Part shown: piece after piece, positions 18,112 to 27,394 of the stretch | Layout of the letters: each line of letters begins with the position of its first letter | Numbering within the stretch: the first letter of the stretch is position 1 | Source: Gaiellales bacterium | Lineage (GTDB): Bacteria; Actinomycetota; Thermoleophilia; Gaiellales; JAICJC01 | Reading direction: 5' to 3' | DNA length: 50,402 bases | Assembly (NCBI GenBank): GCA_036403155.1 | Contig: DASWRM010000061.1 | Span: 1-50,402, forward strand | Made by a program: the position numbers and the translations under genes | The notes under the pieces: generated by a model | Told to the model about the DNA's origin: nothing | Seen by the model: only the letters and a program-made list of their open reading frames with translations | Database searches by the model: none

Positions 18112-19533
18112 GTGGGCGTCTACGTCGCACCGGCCGACCTGCGCTCGCTGCGCCCGCCGCGGATCGGCCCGCGGGCCGGCGGCGACCTCACCTGGATCGC
18201 GGCGGCAGCCGTGTCGGCGGCGGCACTGGCACTCTCCGTCGCGCTCGGAAGCGGCACGGAGTTCCTCGCCACGGCGGTCGCCATTCCGTTCGTGGTCGTG
18301 TTCGCGATCCGCCCCGCGTGGGGGGTCTACGCGGTGATCGTCGCGCGGCCCAGCATGGATTTGTGGGCCGACAGGTCGCTCGCGCACGCCGGCAGCGTGT
18401 CCGTGAACCCGGCCTCTGCACTGGCACTGCTCTTCATCGCAGTCGGAGGGGCATACCTGCTCGAGAACCGGCACCTCGTCCGTGAGGCGCCGAGCACGCT
18501 GCCCTATCTCGGCATGGCGGTGATGGCGGCGCTGAGCGTGTCGGTCGCACCCTCGAAGGGTGGGGCGGCCACCGAGACGCTGCGACTGCTGTCGGTGGCC
18601 GTGCTCTACATGGCGGCCTGGACGGTCGTGCGCGACCGCGACGGGCTGAAGCGGATGGTCGCCGCGCTGCTGGCGTCGGTGGTCGTGCCGACGGCGCTCG
18701 CCCTGTGGCAGTTCGCGCACGGCGGCTCGACGGTGATCGGGGAGGTCGGGCGCTCCGCCGGCACGTTCCTGCAGCCGGACCCGTTCGGGATCTTCATGGG
18801 CTTCATGACGGCGTTCATCATTCCCCTGATCCTCTGCACGCGTCTGCGCGCTCGCTGGCTGCTGCTCCTGGCCGGGCCGTTCGTCGCCGGAGCGCTGATC
18901 GCGTCGTACACCCGCACCGGCTGGGTCGGATTCGTGTTCGGGCTGTTCGTGCTCGCGGTGGTGCGCTACCGCTCGCTGCTCGTGATCGGGCCCCTGCTGC
19001 TCGTGCTGATGGCGGCCGCCGTGCCGAGCACGGTGCACCGCTTCAGCGATCTCACCTCCGGCCGCACCCATTACGGCCCCGGGAACTCGCTGCGCGCGCG
19101 CCTCGACCTGTGGCGCCAGAACCTGCCCCGCGTCGAGCACAACCCGGTGCTCGGGAACGGCTTCAAGGCGATCGTCGAGGACACCACGGGGACACGTGCG
19201 GTCGGCGTCAACGTGCAGGAGGGCGCCCACTCCCATAGCGACTTCGTGCGCGCCATCGTCGAGCTCGGCGTGCCGGGCTTCCTCTTCTTCTGCTGGCTGC
19301 TCTTCGGCATGTGGGCGGCATGCCGGCGTGCATACATGCGCGCGCGCAAGGCCGGCGATGACGTTCTTGCCGCACTGGCGCTGGGAGCGCTGGTGGCCGC
19401 GTCGGCGTACGTCCTGATGAGCTTCGACTCCAACCTGATGACGCAGGTGGCCGTATCCGGCACGTTCTGGACGCTGGCGGCCGTCGGCCATGCGGCCGGC
19501 CGCGTCGAACTCGCCCGGCCAGACGACGCGTGA
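18112..19533 (+). CDS. O-antigen ligase/polymerase-like membrane protein (second copy of the class)
   Basis: 473 residues, about ten to twelve hydrophobic segments. The Wzy_C region shows SYTRTGWVGF, the charged loop NSLRARLDLWRQNL with NPVLGNGF, and HSHSDFVRAIVELGVPG, matching O-antigen ligase/polymerase families. Unlike the protein at 10.1 kb it has no soluble C-terminal tail. GTG 18112 follows the phosphodiesterase stop by 2 nt; the stop overlaps the next glycosyltransferase by GTGA. Being in the same operon as the co-polymerase, this is the better candidate for the repeat-unit polymerase. Confidence 0.85.
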   Translation: MGVYVAPADLRSLRPPRIGPRAGGDLTWIAAAAVSAAALALSVALGSGTEFLATAVAIPFVVVFAIRPAWGVYAVIVARPSMDLWADRSLAHAGSVSVNPASALALLFIAVGGAYLLENRHLVREAPSTLPYLGMAVMAALSVSVAPSKGGAATETLRLLSVAVLYMAAWTVVRDRDGLKRMVAALLASVVVPTALALWQFAHGGSTVIGEVGRSAGTFLQPDPFGIFMGFMTAFIIPLILCTRLRARWLLLLAGPFVAGALIASYTRTGWVGFVFGLFVLAVVRYRSLLVIGPLLLVLMAAAVPSTVHRFSDLTSGRTHYGPGNSLRARLDLWRQNLPRVEHNPVLGNGFKAIVEDTTGTRAVGVNVQEGAHSHSDFVRAIVELGVPGFLFFCWLLFGMWAACRRAYMRARKAGDDVLAALALGALVAASAYVLMSFDSNLMTQVAVSGTFWTLAAVGHAAGRVELARPDDA

Positions 19534-20792
19534 GCACCGAAGCGGCGGAGACGCCGGGCCGGGTGCTGATGGTGAACAAGTTTCACTATCCCCGCGGAGG
19601 CGCCGAGCACTACATGTTCAGACTGGCCGGCCTGCTCGAGGACGGCGGGGCGGGCGTCGACTACTTCGCGATGCATGACGCCCGCAACCTGCCCTGCGAG
19701 ACCGACCGCTACTTCGTCTCCGAGGTCAGCTTCGAGCAACCGCCGACGGGCCTTGCCGGCCGTGCCGGCATGGCCGGCCGCATGGTGTACTCGCTCGAGG
19801 CGCGGAGGAAGATGGCGCGGCTGCTCGGCGACCGCCGGGTCGACCTGGCGCACGTGCACAACATCTACCACCAGCTGTCGCCGTCGCTGCTCGCACCGCT
19901 TCATCGCCGCGGCATTCCCGTCGTCATGACGGTGCACGACTTCAAGCTCGTCTGCCCGGTGTACAGCCTGCTCTCGCATGGCGAGATCTGCGAGCGGTGC
20001 GTGGGCAACGGGTTCTCGCCGGCCGTGCGGCGGCGCTGCAACCGCAGCTCCCTGTCGGGCAGCGTGCTGGTCGCCGGCGAGACCTGGGCACACCGGCGGC
20101 TCGGCCTCTACCGCGACGGGATCGACGTGTTCATCACCCCGTCCGCGTTCGCCCGCGACAGGCTCGTTCGGGGCGGCTACCCCGCCGACCGCGTGGTCGT
20201 GATCCCCAACTGCGTGGTCGCGAAGGACTACCACCCGCTCCACCGGCCCGGCGACCACACCCTCTATGTCGGTCGGCTGTCTCGAGAGAAGGGCGTCGAG
20301 GTGCTCGTCCGCGCTGCGATCGACACCGGCGCTCGTGTGAAGATGGTCGGCGATGGGCCGCTGCGCCCGGCGCTGGAGCGGACGATCGCCGAGTCCGGGG
20401 CCGATGTCGAGCTGCTCGGATTTCGCAGCGGCGACGAGCTCGCGGCCACGGTGCAGGCGGCGTCGGCGGTGGTGATGCCGTCGATCTGCCACGACAACTG
20501 CCCACTCGCGGTGATCGAGGCGATGGCCTGGGGCAAGCCCGTCATCGGCAGCCGCGTGGGCGGCATCCCGGAGCTCGTCCGGGACGGCGAGGATGGGCTG
20601 CTCGTCCCGCACGGCGACCCGGCGGCCCTGGGGGCGGCGATGCTGCGGCTGCAGGGCGATCCGGAGCTGGCCGAGCGGCTCGGCCGGGCCGGCCGGGCGC
20701 GGGTCGAGGCGCACTACGACGCCGAGCCGCACTACCGTGCGGTGACGGCGGCCTATCGGCTGGCCGGAGACATCCGAAGGGCGGCGGCGTGA
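19530..20792 (+). CDS. Glycosyltransferase family 4 (GT-B) protein
   Basis: 420 residues. The N-terminal Rossmann domain has NKFHYPRGGAEHYMFRLA (acceptor side) and LAHVHNIYHQLSPSLL. The C-terminal donor domain has YVGRLSREKGVEVLVRAA, then PSICHDNCPLAVIEAMAWG with the E-x7-E-type nucleotide-sugar site, the usual GT4 order. Four Cys lie in a short stretch (VCPVYSLLSHGEICERCVG and the RRRCN that follows), seen in some GT4 enzymes that bind a structural metal. It would add one sugar to the lipid-linked repeat on the cytosolic face. It overlaps both neighbours. Confidence 0.92.
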   Translation: MSTEAAETPGRVLMVNKFHYPRGGAEHYMFRLAGLLEDGGAGVDYFAMHDARNLPCETDRYFVSEVSFEQPPTGLAGRAGMAGRMVYSLEARRKMARLLGDRRVDLAHVHNIYHQLSPSLLAPLHRRGIPVVMTVHDFKLVCPVYSLLSHGEICERCVGNGFSPAVRRRCNRSSLSGSVLVAGETWAHRRLGLYRDGIDVFITPSAFARDRLVRGGYPADRVVVIPNCVVAKDYHPLHRPGDHTLYVGRLSREKGVEVLVRAAIDTGARVKMVGDGPLRPALERTIAESGADVELLGFRSGDELAATVQAASAVVMPSICHDNCPLAVIEAMAWGKPVIGSRVGGIPELVRDGEDGLLVPHGDPAALGAAMLRLQGDPELAERLGRAGRARVEAHYDAEPHYRAVTAAYRLAGDIRRAAA

Positions 20793-21907
20793 TGAGGATC
20801 GCCATGGTCGGCCAGAAGACGAACGTGACCCGGTTCGGCGGCATCGAGCGGCACGTCGGGCTCCTGAGCGACCGGCTGGCGGAGCGCGGGCACCGCGTCA
20901 CGGTGTTCACGCGCGGTCGCTACGGCGACCCGGTTCGGCCGGCGGCGGGCGTCTCGCTGGTGCGGCGGCCCTCCGTTCCCAGCAAGCACCTCGAGGCGAT
21001 CACCCACTCGACGATCTGCTCGTTCGAATCGGGCCTGCGCGGCTACGACGTCGTCCACTTCCATGGCGTCGGCCCGAGCCTGGCGATCCCGTTCGCGAAG
21101 TTCACGCGCCACGCCGTGGTGGTGGCGACCGTGCACGACCAGGACTACAACAAGGACAAGTGGTCGCCGTTCGCCCGCCGGATGCTGCGGGCCGGCGAGG
21201 CCAGCGCGTGCCGCCACGCCGACGAGGTGATCTCGGTCGCGCGGTACATCCAGCAGCACCTCCAGCTGGCGTACGGATGCACGGCCCAGTACATCCCCAA
21301 CGGGAACGATCCGCTGCACGTGCAGCCGCCCGGTGCCGCGCTGGCGGAGCACGGCCTCGAGGCGGGCCGGTACCTCCTGTTCCTCGCCCGGCTGGTGCCG
21401 GAGAAGGGCTGCGACGTGCTGATCCGCGCGGTACGCGAGAGCTCGACGCCCTACCGGCTCGCGATCGTGGGAGGGGCCAGCTACTCCGACGAGCACGCCG
21501 CCGAGCTGCGCCGTCTCGCCGGCGACGACGATCGGATCGCGTTCCTCGGGTTCCAGTCGGGGGACGCGCTCGACGAGCTGCGGACGAATGCCGCCGCCTA
21601 CGTCATGCCGTCACGGCAGGAGGGGCTGCCGCTCGCGCTGCTCGAGATGCTCTGGTACGGCATGCCGGTGATCGCCAGCGACATCCCGGCCGTGAACGAG
21701 GTGGACGGCGCGGTGCCCGAGCACCGTCTCACCCGCGTCCCCCCAGGGGACGCGGCCGCTCTCGGACGAGCCATCGAGGCGCTCCCCTGGCCGGGTGCGA
21801 CGGGCACGCCCGGCGAGCTGCGCTGGCCGACCTGGGCCGACGTGGCCGCCGAGGTCGAGCAGGTCTACCGGCGCGCACTGGCTCACCACGGCCGTCGCGC
21901 GGCCTAG
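20792..21907 (+). CDS. Glycosyltransferase family 4 (GT-B) protein
   Basis: 371 residues. The N-terminal domain has the glycine-rich RFGGIERHVGLLSDRLAERG and YDVVHFHGVGPSL. The donor domain has LFLARLVPEKGCDVLIRAV, FLGFQSGDALDEL and PSRQEGLPLALLEMLWYG. ATG at 20792 shares one base with the previous stop (TGATG), and an in-frame GTG sits one codon upstream. It is the last gene of the run of overlapping genes that starts at 15057. The sugar and linkage cannot be predicted. Confidence 0.92.
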   Translation: MRIAMVGQKTNVTRFGGIERHVGLLSDRLAERGHRVTVFTRGRYGDPVRPAAGVSLVRRPSVPSKHLEAITHSTICSFESGLRGYDVVHFHGVGPSLAIPFAKFTRHAVVVATVHDQDYNKDKWSPFARRMLRAGEASACRHADEVISVARYIQQHLQLAYGCTAQYIPNGNDPLHVQPPGAALAEHGLEAGRYLLFLARLVPEKGCDVLIRAVRESSTPYRLAIVGGASYSDEHAAELRRLAGDDDRIAFLGFQSGDALDELRTNAAAYVMPSRQEGLPLALLEMLWYGMPVIASDIPAVNEVDGAVPEHRLTRVPPGDAAALGRAIEALPWPGATGTPGELRWPTWADVAAEVEQVYRRALAHHGRRAA

Positions 21908-21927
21908 CCTTCGCTTCGAAACGCCCG

Positions 21928-21933
21928 TACACT
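21928..21933 (+). promoter_or_regulatory. Probable -10 box for the NHL-repeat protein
   Basis: TACACT in the context cgtacactcgg, the same box as at 14981 and 49028, about 65 nt before the start. No good -35 is visible. The rest of 21908-21998 shows only AGGGGG as ribosome site before GTG 21999. Confidence 0.4.
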
Positions 21934-21998
21934 CGGCGTGGCGGGCGGCAGAGCGGGCTGCGTCGGCCCGTCTCGTCGAACCTCGAGGGGGCTCCACA

Positions 21999-24449
21999 GT
22001 GTCATCGCACATCACGATCCGACGTCGCCGCGCTGTGCTCGTGCGCCTGGCCGCGGCCGTCATGCTGGTCTCCACCGCGGCGCTCGCGTCCGCGCCGAGC
22101 GCGCTCACCGCCACGCTGAACAGCACCTTCACCGGCACGGTCTCGACCACCGGCACGAAGTTCAAGACCCATACGATCAGCGTGGTCGCGCCGGGGACGA
22201 TCAGCATCAACCTCGATTGGGACGACCCCAACGCCAAGCTCACGCTGTTTCTCACCGCCCCGACCAACGTGCAGGTCCAGGCGGTCACGGACGCGAGCAA
22301 GCCCAAGACGATCTCCTATCCCGCCACGGTCAGCGGGACGTACAAGATCGGCGTCAAGGCCGCCACCGGCGGGGCCAATTACACGGTCTCGGCGACGTAT
22401 CCGGGAGCCGACAGCTCGGGGTCCGGCCTCGTCACCTTCCAGAAGGCGATCGGCTTCAGCGGCCCGGCCGGCCTCTATGCCTACGGCATGGACTACGACT
22501 CGACCGACGGCACCATCCTGGTCGGCGACTACTGGAACTACCGGGTCTGGCGGTACGGCACCGACGGCACCAAGCTCGGCCTGGTCTCCCAGCACGCGCT
22601 GGGCGGCCTGTCCGGCGGCATCACGGCCCCGTACGACATCGAGGCCGATCCGACCGACCTCGACACCAACGGCAAGGCGGCCCTCTGGGTGGCGGATCAG
22701 GGCAGCTCGCGGTTCGTCGAGTTCAGTCACGACGGCAGGTGGCTGCAGACCATCGGCAAGATGAACGCCGGGCAGGCGACCGGCAGCAACTCGGATCACC
22801 CGGGGGCCAGCTACCCGATGGGCTGCGGCGGCGGGGCGATGCAGATCCCGACGCACATCGCCGTCGACACCGTGTTCTCGACGCACTACCTCTACGTGTC
22901 GGACCCGCGCTGCCGGAACGTCTACGTGTTCGACCACCACGGCGGCTTCCACGGGCAGCTCGACTGGACCGGCTCGGGCGTCGGCACGCCGATCCCACGC
23001 GGCGTGGCCGAGGATGCACAGGGCTTCATCTACGTCGCCGAGTACCAGTCGCGCAAGATCTTCGTGTTCGATCCCGCGACGAAGAAGATCATCGGCTCGA
23101 TCGGCCCGCAGAGCGACGAGAACGACGTCCGCGGCCTCGACATCGACACCACCAACCACCTGATCTACACCGTCGGCGCATACTGGAACCGTGTCTATGA
23201 GTTCTCGTTCGATCCGGCCAAGGTCGACGCGGGAACCGGGCCGTCGAGCGTCGTCGGGAAGTTCGTCAACGAGTGGCGCAACATGGACGGCAGCAACTTC
23301 GCGAGCGGTCACCAGCAGATGGACTCGATCCGATTTCCGGCTGTTGACAACCAAGGCAACGTGTACGTCGGCGAGACCTGGGGCTGCGATGTCTACTGCA
23401 CCGGGACGCCCTACGGCTACGGTGTCGAGAAGTACACCCCGGGCGACATCAGCGCCAAGCCGAGCTGCACCGTGACCAACGCCGGAACCGCGCAGAGCAC
23501 CTGCGCCGGGGCCACCCGCGACTCGTGGCTGACCGGCCCGCAGCCCCCGCCCCGCGGTGGATACAACCAGCAGAACGGGATCGCCATCGATCCAGCCGAC
23601 AACTCGCTGTTCGTCGTCGACACGTTCGAGCAGCGCGTGCAGAAGTTCGACACGACGTCGACCTGCACGTCCGAGGGCAGCTGCCCGGCCTGGCTGCTGC
23701 AGTGGGGCTCGCGGCAGCCGGCCAGCCCTGCGTCGGACGGCTTCGGATACCCGCGCGCGCTCACGTTCGGCAAGGACGACGGCCTGGTGTGGGTCGGCGA
23801 CAACAACAACGCGGCGATCGCGTTCAACCCCGACGGCACCTTCGTGCACCGCTACGGATCACAGGGCCCCTCACCGGGGATGTTCAAGGGCGGCGTGCAG
23901 GGCATCCACGTCGAGAATGGCAAGGTCTACGCCACCGACGTGGCCGGGTGCCGGCTGCAGGTGTTCGACGAGGCCAAGCTGCTCTCGGCGAGCAGCATCG
24001 CCACAGCGCCCGCGGGGACGCTGCTGGAGAACGTGGGCTCGTGCGGCTCGGGCGCCAATCAGATGACCGCGCCGCGCGGCGTCGCGGTCTCGACGGACGG
24101 GAACACCGTCTACGTCGCCGAGACGGGCACCAGCCGCATCAGCGTATGGAACCTGTCGACGAACACGGCGGCGACGGTCAAGCCGACGTGCGGCGGCAAG
24201 GGGCTCGCGCAGCCCTGGGGTATCACCTGGGATCCGACAAAGACGTGGCTCTACATCGGCGACGTCAAGAACGCGCGCGTCGTACGGTGGAATCCGGCCA
24301 CGAACGCGTGCCAGGTGGTCGTGACGGCGGCCGACCTGCCGCCGGGCGTCGGCTTCCTCGGCGCCAACTTCGTCGAGTTCGACTCGAACGGGCTGATGTA
24401 CGTCAGCGACAACGCCCGGCACGTCGACGTCTTCACCGTCAACCTCTAG
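21999..24449 (+). CDS. Secreted NHL-repeat beta-propeller protein with N-terminal PPC-like domain
   Basis: 816 residues. A twin-arginine-rich N-terminus (TIRRRRAVLVRLAAAVML) and the ASAPSA stretch form a signal peptide. Residues about 40-135 resemble a pre-peptidase C-terminal (PPC) beta-sandwich. The remainder repeats NHL blades, for example PRGVAEDAQGFIYVAEYQSRKIF, NQQNGIAIDPADNSLFVVDT and APRGVAVSTDGNTVYVAETGTSRI. Several paired Cys suggest an extracytoplasmic fold. Such propellers bind glycans or proteins; here the protein may help to anchor the polymer at the cell surface. GTG 21999 has a good ribosome site. The stop shares the CTAG tetranucleotide with the stop of the convergent mannosyltransferase. 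Confidence 0.85.
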   Translation: MSSHITIRRRRAVLVRLAAAVMLVSTAALASAPSALTATLNSTFTGTVSTTGTKFKTHTISVVAPGTISINLDWDDPNAKLTLFLTAPTNVQVQAVTDASKPKTISYPATVSGTYKIGVKAATGGANYTVSATYPGADSSGSGLVTFQKAIGFSGPAGLYAYGMDYDSTDGTILVGDYWNYRVWRYGTDGTKLGLVSQHALGGLSGGITAPYDIEADPTDLDTNGKAALWVADQGSSRFVEFSHDGRWLQTIGKMNAGQATGSNSDHPGASYPMGCGGGAMQIPTHIAVDTVFSTHYLYVSDPRCRNVYVFDHHGGFHGQLDWTGSGVGTPIPRGVAEDAQGFIYVAEYQSRKIFVFDPATKKIIGSIGPQSDENDVRGLDIDTTNHLIYTVGAYWNRVYEFSFDPAKVDAGTGPSSVVGKFVNEWRNMDGSNFASGHQQMDSIRFPAVDNQGNVYVGETWGCDVYCTGTPYGYGVEKYTPGDISAKPSCTVTNAGTAQSTCAGATRDSWLTGPQPPPRGGYNQQNGIAIDPADNSLFVVDTFEQRVQKFDTTSTCTSEGSCPAWLLQWGSRQPASPASDGFGYPRALTFGKDDGLVWVGDNNNAAIAFNPDGTFVHRYGSQGPSPGMFKGGVQGIHVENGKVYATDVAGCRLQVFDEAKLLSASSIATAPAGTLLENVGSCGSGANQMTAPRGVAVSTDGNTVYVAETGTSRISVWNLSTNTAATVKPTCGGKGLAQPWGITWDPTKTWLYIGDVKNARVVRWNPATNACQVVVTAADLPPGVGFLGANFVEFDSNGLMYVSDNARHVDVFTVNL

Positions 24450-25819
24450 AACCAGCACCAGCCACCCGGCGGGCTCGCCCGCTGGGTGAGCTGCGGCTGC
24501 TGGGAGCGGCAGTCACGGAAGACGATCCGGTCGCGCCACTGGGCGCGTGAGAGCGGCCGTGCCGTGAGCAGCGGGTAGTAGACGCCGAAGAGCAGCACCG
24601 CTGCCACGGCGAACACGCCGGTCGCGATGCGCCCGGCGCGGCCGCTCCAGAGCCGCGTGGCCACCAGTCCCAGCGCGAGGCACATGAACGGGACGGTCGG
24701 GAGCAGGTAGTACAGGAACAGCTGCGCCCGGCCCGTCGCGACGGCGAACCAGGGCAGGTACGTCGCGGCAACCGCCACCGTGACCACCGCGCCGGCGCCC
24801 CACGGATCCCGCTCGCGCGCCCATCGCCAGGCGGCGTAGCCCACCGCCGGCACCGACGCCCACCAGACCAGCGGGCTGCCGATCGCCAGCACCTCGCGCA
24901 CGCCGCCGCCGGTGTCGCGGAAGAAGTACAGCACCGGTCGCCGAACGAGCGGCCAGGACCACGGCTGGGACTGGTAGGGGTGCGCGCCCGCGAGCCCGGA
25001 CTGCTCGGTCAGCATGGCGTGCTGTCGATGCAGGAAGGCATGCAGCCACGAGGCGTCGGCCCACGGCGCTGCCAGGAGGCTGCCGTGCACGACGTCCACG
25101 TAGCTGAGCGCGTAGACCAGGAACGGCGCGAGCAGCAGCGAGCCGGCGATGGGAGCCGCGCGCGCCGGCAGCGACCGGTGGTCGCGGCGTGCAGCCGACC
25201 GTTCCCAGGCCAGCTCGAGCACCAGCACGGCCGCCAGGATGCCGAGGCCCGACCACTTGCAGGCGACGGCTGCGCCGGCGGACAGACCGGCTGTGAGCCG
25301 CCATGGTCGGCCGATCGGGCCGCGCGCCCGCGCGCCCGCGCGCAGGGAGTCGCGGTCGACGACCGCGAACAGCAGCGCCGCCACGCCGAAGAACGCCACG
25401 AACACGTCCAGCATCGCCAGCCGCGACTGCAGGAAGTGCAGGAAGTCCACGGCGAGCAGCCCCGCCGAGACGGTGGCGGCCACGGCGGATCCCGTCAGCC
25501 GGCGCGCCAGCAGGTAGAGCAACGGGATCGTGAGCGTGCCGGCAGCCAGGGAGGTGATGCGCCAGCCGCTCGGGTGGTATCCGAGCATCTCGATGCCCGC
25601 GCCGATCAGCCACTTCCCCAGCGGCGGGTGCTCGCGCGTCATCTCGCCGGCCTGGCCGCAGAGCGAGGCCGAGCGATGGACGTACCAGCACGCGTCGGGG
25701 ACGTAGAACCCCTCGTCGAAATAGCTGGGCGGGCGCGTCAGGTGGTAGGCGCGGAGCGCGCCGCCGGCCGCGGTCAGCGCGGCCATCAGCGCCAGGTCGA
25801 GCCGCGAGAGCCGGTTCAC
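24446..25819 (-). CDS. Protein O-mannosyltransferase family membrane enzyme (GT39/PMT-like)
   Basis: 457 residues with about ten membrane segments. The first extracytoplasmic loop carries YFDEGFYVPDA (catalytic Asp-Glu pair of the GT-C/PMT fold) and REHPPLGKWLIGAG, the classical PMT motif. Such enzymes use polyprenyl-phosphate-mannose to glycosylate secreted proteins at Ser/Thr. This is the last of five minus-strand genes with the RiPP cyclase, kinase, peptidase and nucleotidyltransferase, 10 nt after the nucleotidyltransferase, so the maturing peptide or a surface protein could be its target. Housekeeping protein glycosylation is the alternative. Confidence 0.85.
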   Translation of the reverse strand: MNRLSRLDLALMAALTAAGGALRAYHLTRPPSYFDEGFYVPDACWYVHRSASLCGQAGEMTREHPPLGKWLIGAGIEMLGYHPSGWRITSLAAGTLTIPLLYLLARRLTGSAVAATVSAGLLAVDFLHFLQSRLAMLDVFVAFFGVAALLFAVVDRDSLRAGARARGPIGRPWRLTAGLSAGAAVACKWSGLGILAAVLVLELAWERSAARRDHRSLPARAAPIAGSLLLAPFLVYALSYVDVVHGSLLAAPWADASWLHAFLHRQHAMLTEQSGLAGAHPYQSQPWSWPLVRRPVLYFFRDTGGGVREVLAIGSPLVWWASVPAVGYAAWRWARERDPWGAGAVVTVAVAATYLPWFAVATGRAQLFLYYLLPTVPFMCLALGLVATRLWSGRAGRIATGVFAVAAVLLFGVYYPLLTARPLSRAQWRDRIVFRDCRSQQPQLTQRASPPGGWCWF

Positions 25820-25829
25820 GTGGCCTCGG

Positions 25830-26981
25830 TCAGGCGGCGCGGCGCCCCTCCCGCACCGCCTCGAAGTACGCCATCCGGTCCGATTCGTCGCCGCCGGACG
25901 CCGCCATTGCGCGGCGGCGTCCGAGCAGCAGGCCGGCGCGGTAGGACGTGTCCTGTGCGACGCGGCGCGCCAGCGCCCCGACGCTGGCCGCGAACCCGCG
26001 GCGGGTGGCCTTGGTCACCGACCGCGAGAGCGATGGCCGGTTCGGGGGGCGATCGAGCGGCGACAGACGCTCCGTGCCGCGGACGATCGACTGCCACATC
26101 CTGCTACCGGCGAGCGCGGGGGCGACCTCGGCGGGCACCGGCGCCCCGAGCAGGTCGGCGCTGCGGCGCAGGGCCACGGCGGTGATCTCGCCGATCCGCC
26201 AGGCGCGTGCGCGGCGGACGACCTCGTCCCAGTCGAGCGCCGGCTCGGCCGCGGCCCGATCGATGTCCTTCAGCCAGGCGAGCTTGGCCGCGCCGGACAG
26301 CCCCGCGTGCAGCGTCAGCTGCAGGAGCGTGTCGCACGGGTCGAGCGTGAGCACCTGGGGGCCGTCCAGCGAGACGGAGCGGCCGCGCTCGAACATCGCG
26401 TCCATGTCGATCGCGAAGCTCCTGCGGACGGACGCCCGGTTGATCAGGTGCCAGTGCACGTCGGCCGACGTGCCGAACCGTGCGGTCATGTGCACCTGAC
26501 CGCGCAGCTCGCGCCGGATCACCCGCCAGTTGCGGTCGAAGATGTCGCAGCCGCCCTCCAGCAGAGCGCTGATCGCATCCCCGAACCGGCCGTGGGGCAC
26601 GACCAGGTCGAGGTCGCCGTAGGCGCGAAGGTCGTTCCGCGGGTAGACCACCTCGGCCAGCACCGGCCCCTTGACCACCATGAACGGGATCCCGGCCGCG
26701 CGCAGCATCGCGTCGAGCGCCGTCAGCTCGCCGATCACCTTCATGTGGTGCGTGAGGTTGAGGTGGTAGACCGTCGCCAGCAGCGACCGCAGCTCCGCAT
26801 CGATCTCCAGCCCGCGCGTCGAGAGATGGACGAGGTTCGTGACCCCGTGCTCCGCGGCCGCGTTGCCCACCTCGGCTGCCGGCGCGCCCCTCAGGAGCTC
26901 GGCGATGTCGCCGGGTGGCTGCTTCCAGTCGTGCTCGACGGTGCACCTGCGCAGCAGCTCGAAGATGTCAGCCGATCTCAT
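25830..26981 (-). CDS. Nucleotidyltransferase family protein (NTP_transf_5-like), RiPP-associated
   Basis: 383 residues. The nucleotidyltransferase core is visible as KGPVLAEVVYPRNDLRAYGD followed by LDLVV, where the D-x-D pair is the expected metal site; later VHWHLIN and an all-helical C-terminal half fit family PF14907. Proteins of this family sit in lasso-peptide clusters; in pseudomycoidin the counterpart acts after the kinase and adds hexoses to the phosphorylated C-terminus. ATG 26981 overlaps the B2 stop (ATGA). The role on this precursor is inferred from the kinase next to it. Confidence 0.8.
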   Translation of the reverse strand: MRSADIFELLRRCTVEHDWKQPPGDIAELLRGAPAAEVGNAAAEHGVTNLVHLSTRGLEIDAELRSLLATVYHLNLTHHMKVIGELTALDAMLRAAGIPFMVVKGPVLAEVVYPRNDLRAYGDLDLVVPHGRFGDAISALLEGGCDIFDRNWRVIRRELRGQVHMTARFGTSADVHWHLINRASVRRSFAIDMDAMFERGRSVSLDGPQVLTLDPCDTLLQLTLHAGLSGAAKLAWLKDIDRAAAEPALDWDEVVRRARAWRIGEITAVALRRSADLLGAPVPAEVAPALAGSRMWQSIVRGTERLSPLDRPPNRPSLSRSVTKATRRGFAASVGALARRVAQDTSYRAGLLLGRRRAMAASGGDESDRMAYFEAVREGRRAA

Positions 26982-27394
26982 GAGAAGCGCGCCATCGGCT
27001 CGTGTCCGGCCCGTCCCGGGGGCGGACCGACGTCCGTTCCGTCGAGCTCCACCCACGCGTGGGCATCCTTGTTCACCGCCTCCTTGGGCAGGCCGATCAC
27101 GAGAACCGCCGGATCGCCCTGCTCGCGGAGCAGGCGGTACATCACGAGCGCGTTGAAGATGCAGCGGGGCCGCCGGGAGCCCAGGCGCAGCGTGCGGTCG
27201 ATCGCCCACGCCAGCTGGCGCGGCGGGATGGGCCGGCCGGTGCGGGGCGTGACGTCGCCGAACGTGGTGGCAAGCCGTGGCAGCGGCTCGCGAGGCAGGC
27301 GGCGGTGCACCTCGGCGTACGTGCGCAGGATGCGCAGCGCAAGCCGGGCGCGCGCCAGCGGCGGCAGCGACCCGGCCGACCTCAGCTGTCGCAC
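26978..27394 (-). CDS. Lasso-peptide B2-type leader peptidase (transglutaminase-like)
   Basis: 138 residues, the usual size. The catalytic Cys78 lies in PRCIFNALVMYRLL and His112 in DAHAWVELDG, with Asp118 probably completing the triad: the layout of McjB-C/transglutaminase-like peptidases that cut lasso leaders. GTG 27394 overlaps the kinase gene by 13 nt and is chosen because upstream codons read as the shadow of that gene. It needs the separate recognition protein, found at 32269-32553 on the other strand. Such enzymes usually cut two residues after a conserved leader Thr (Thr18 in the precursor here). Confidence 0.9.
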   Translation of the reverse strand: MRQLRSAGSLPPLARARLALRILRTYAEVHRRLPREPLPRLATTFGDVTPRTGRPIPPRQLAWAIDRTLRLGSRRPRCIFNALVMYRLLREQGDPAVLVIGLPKEAVNKDAHAWVELDGTDVGPPPGRAGHEPMARFS

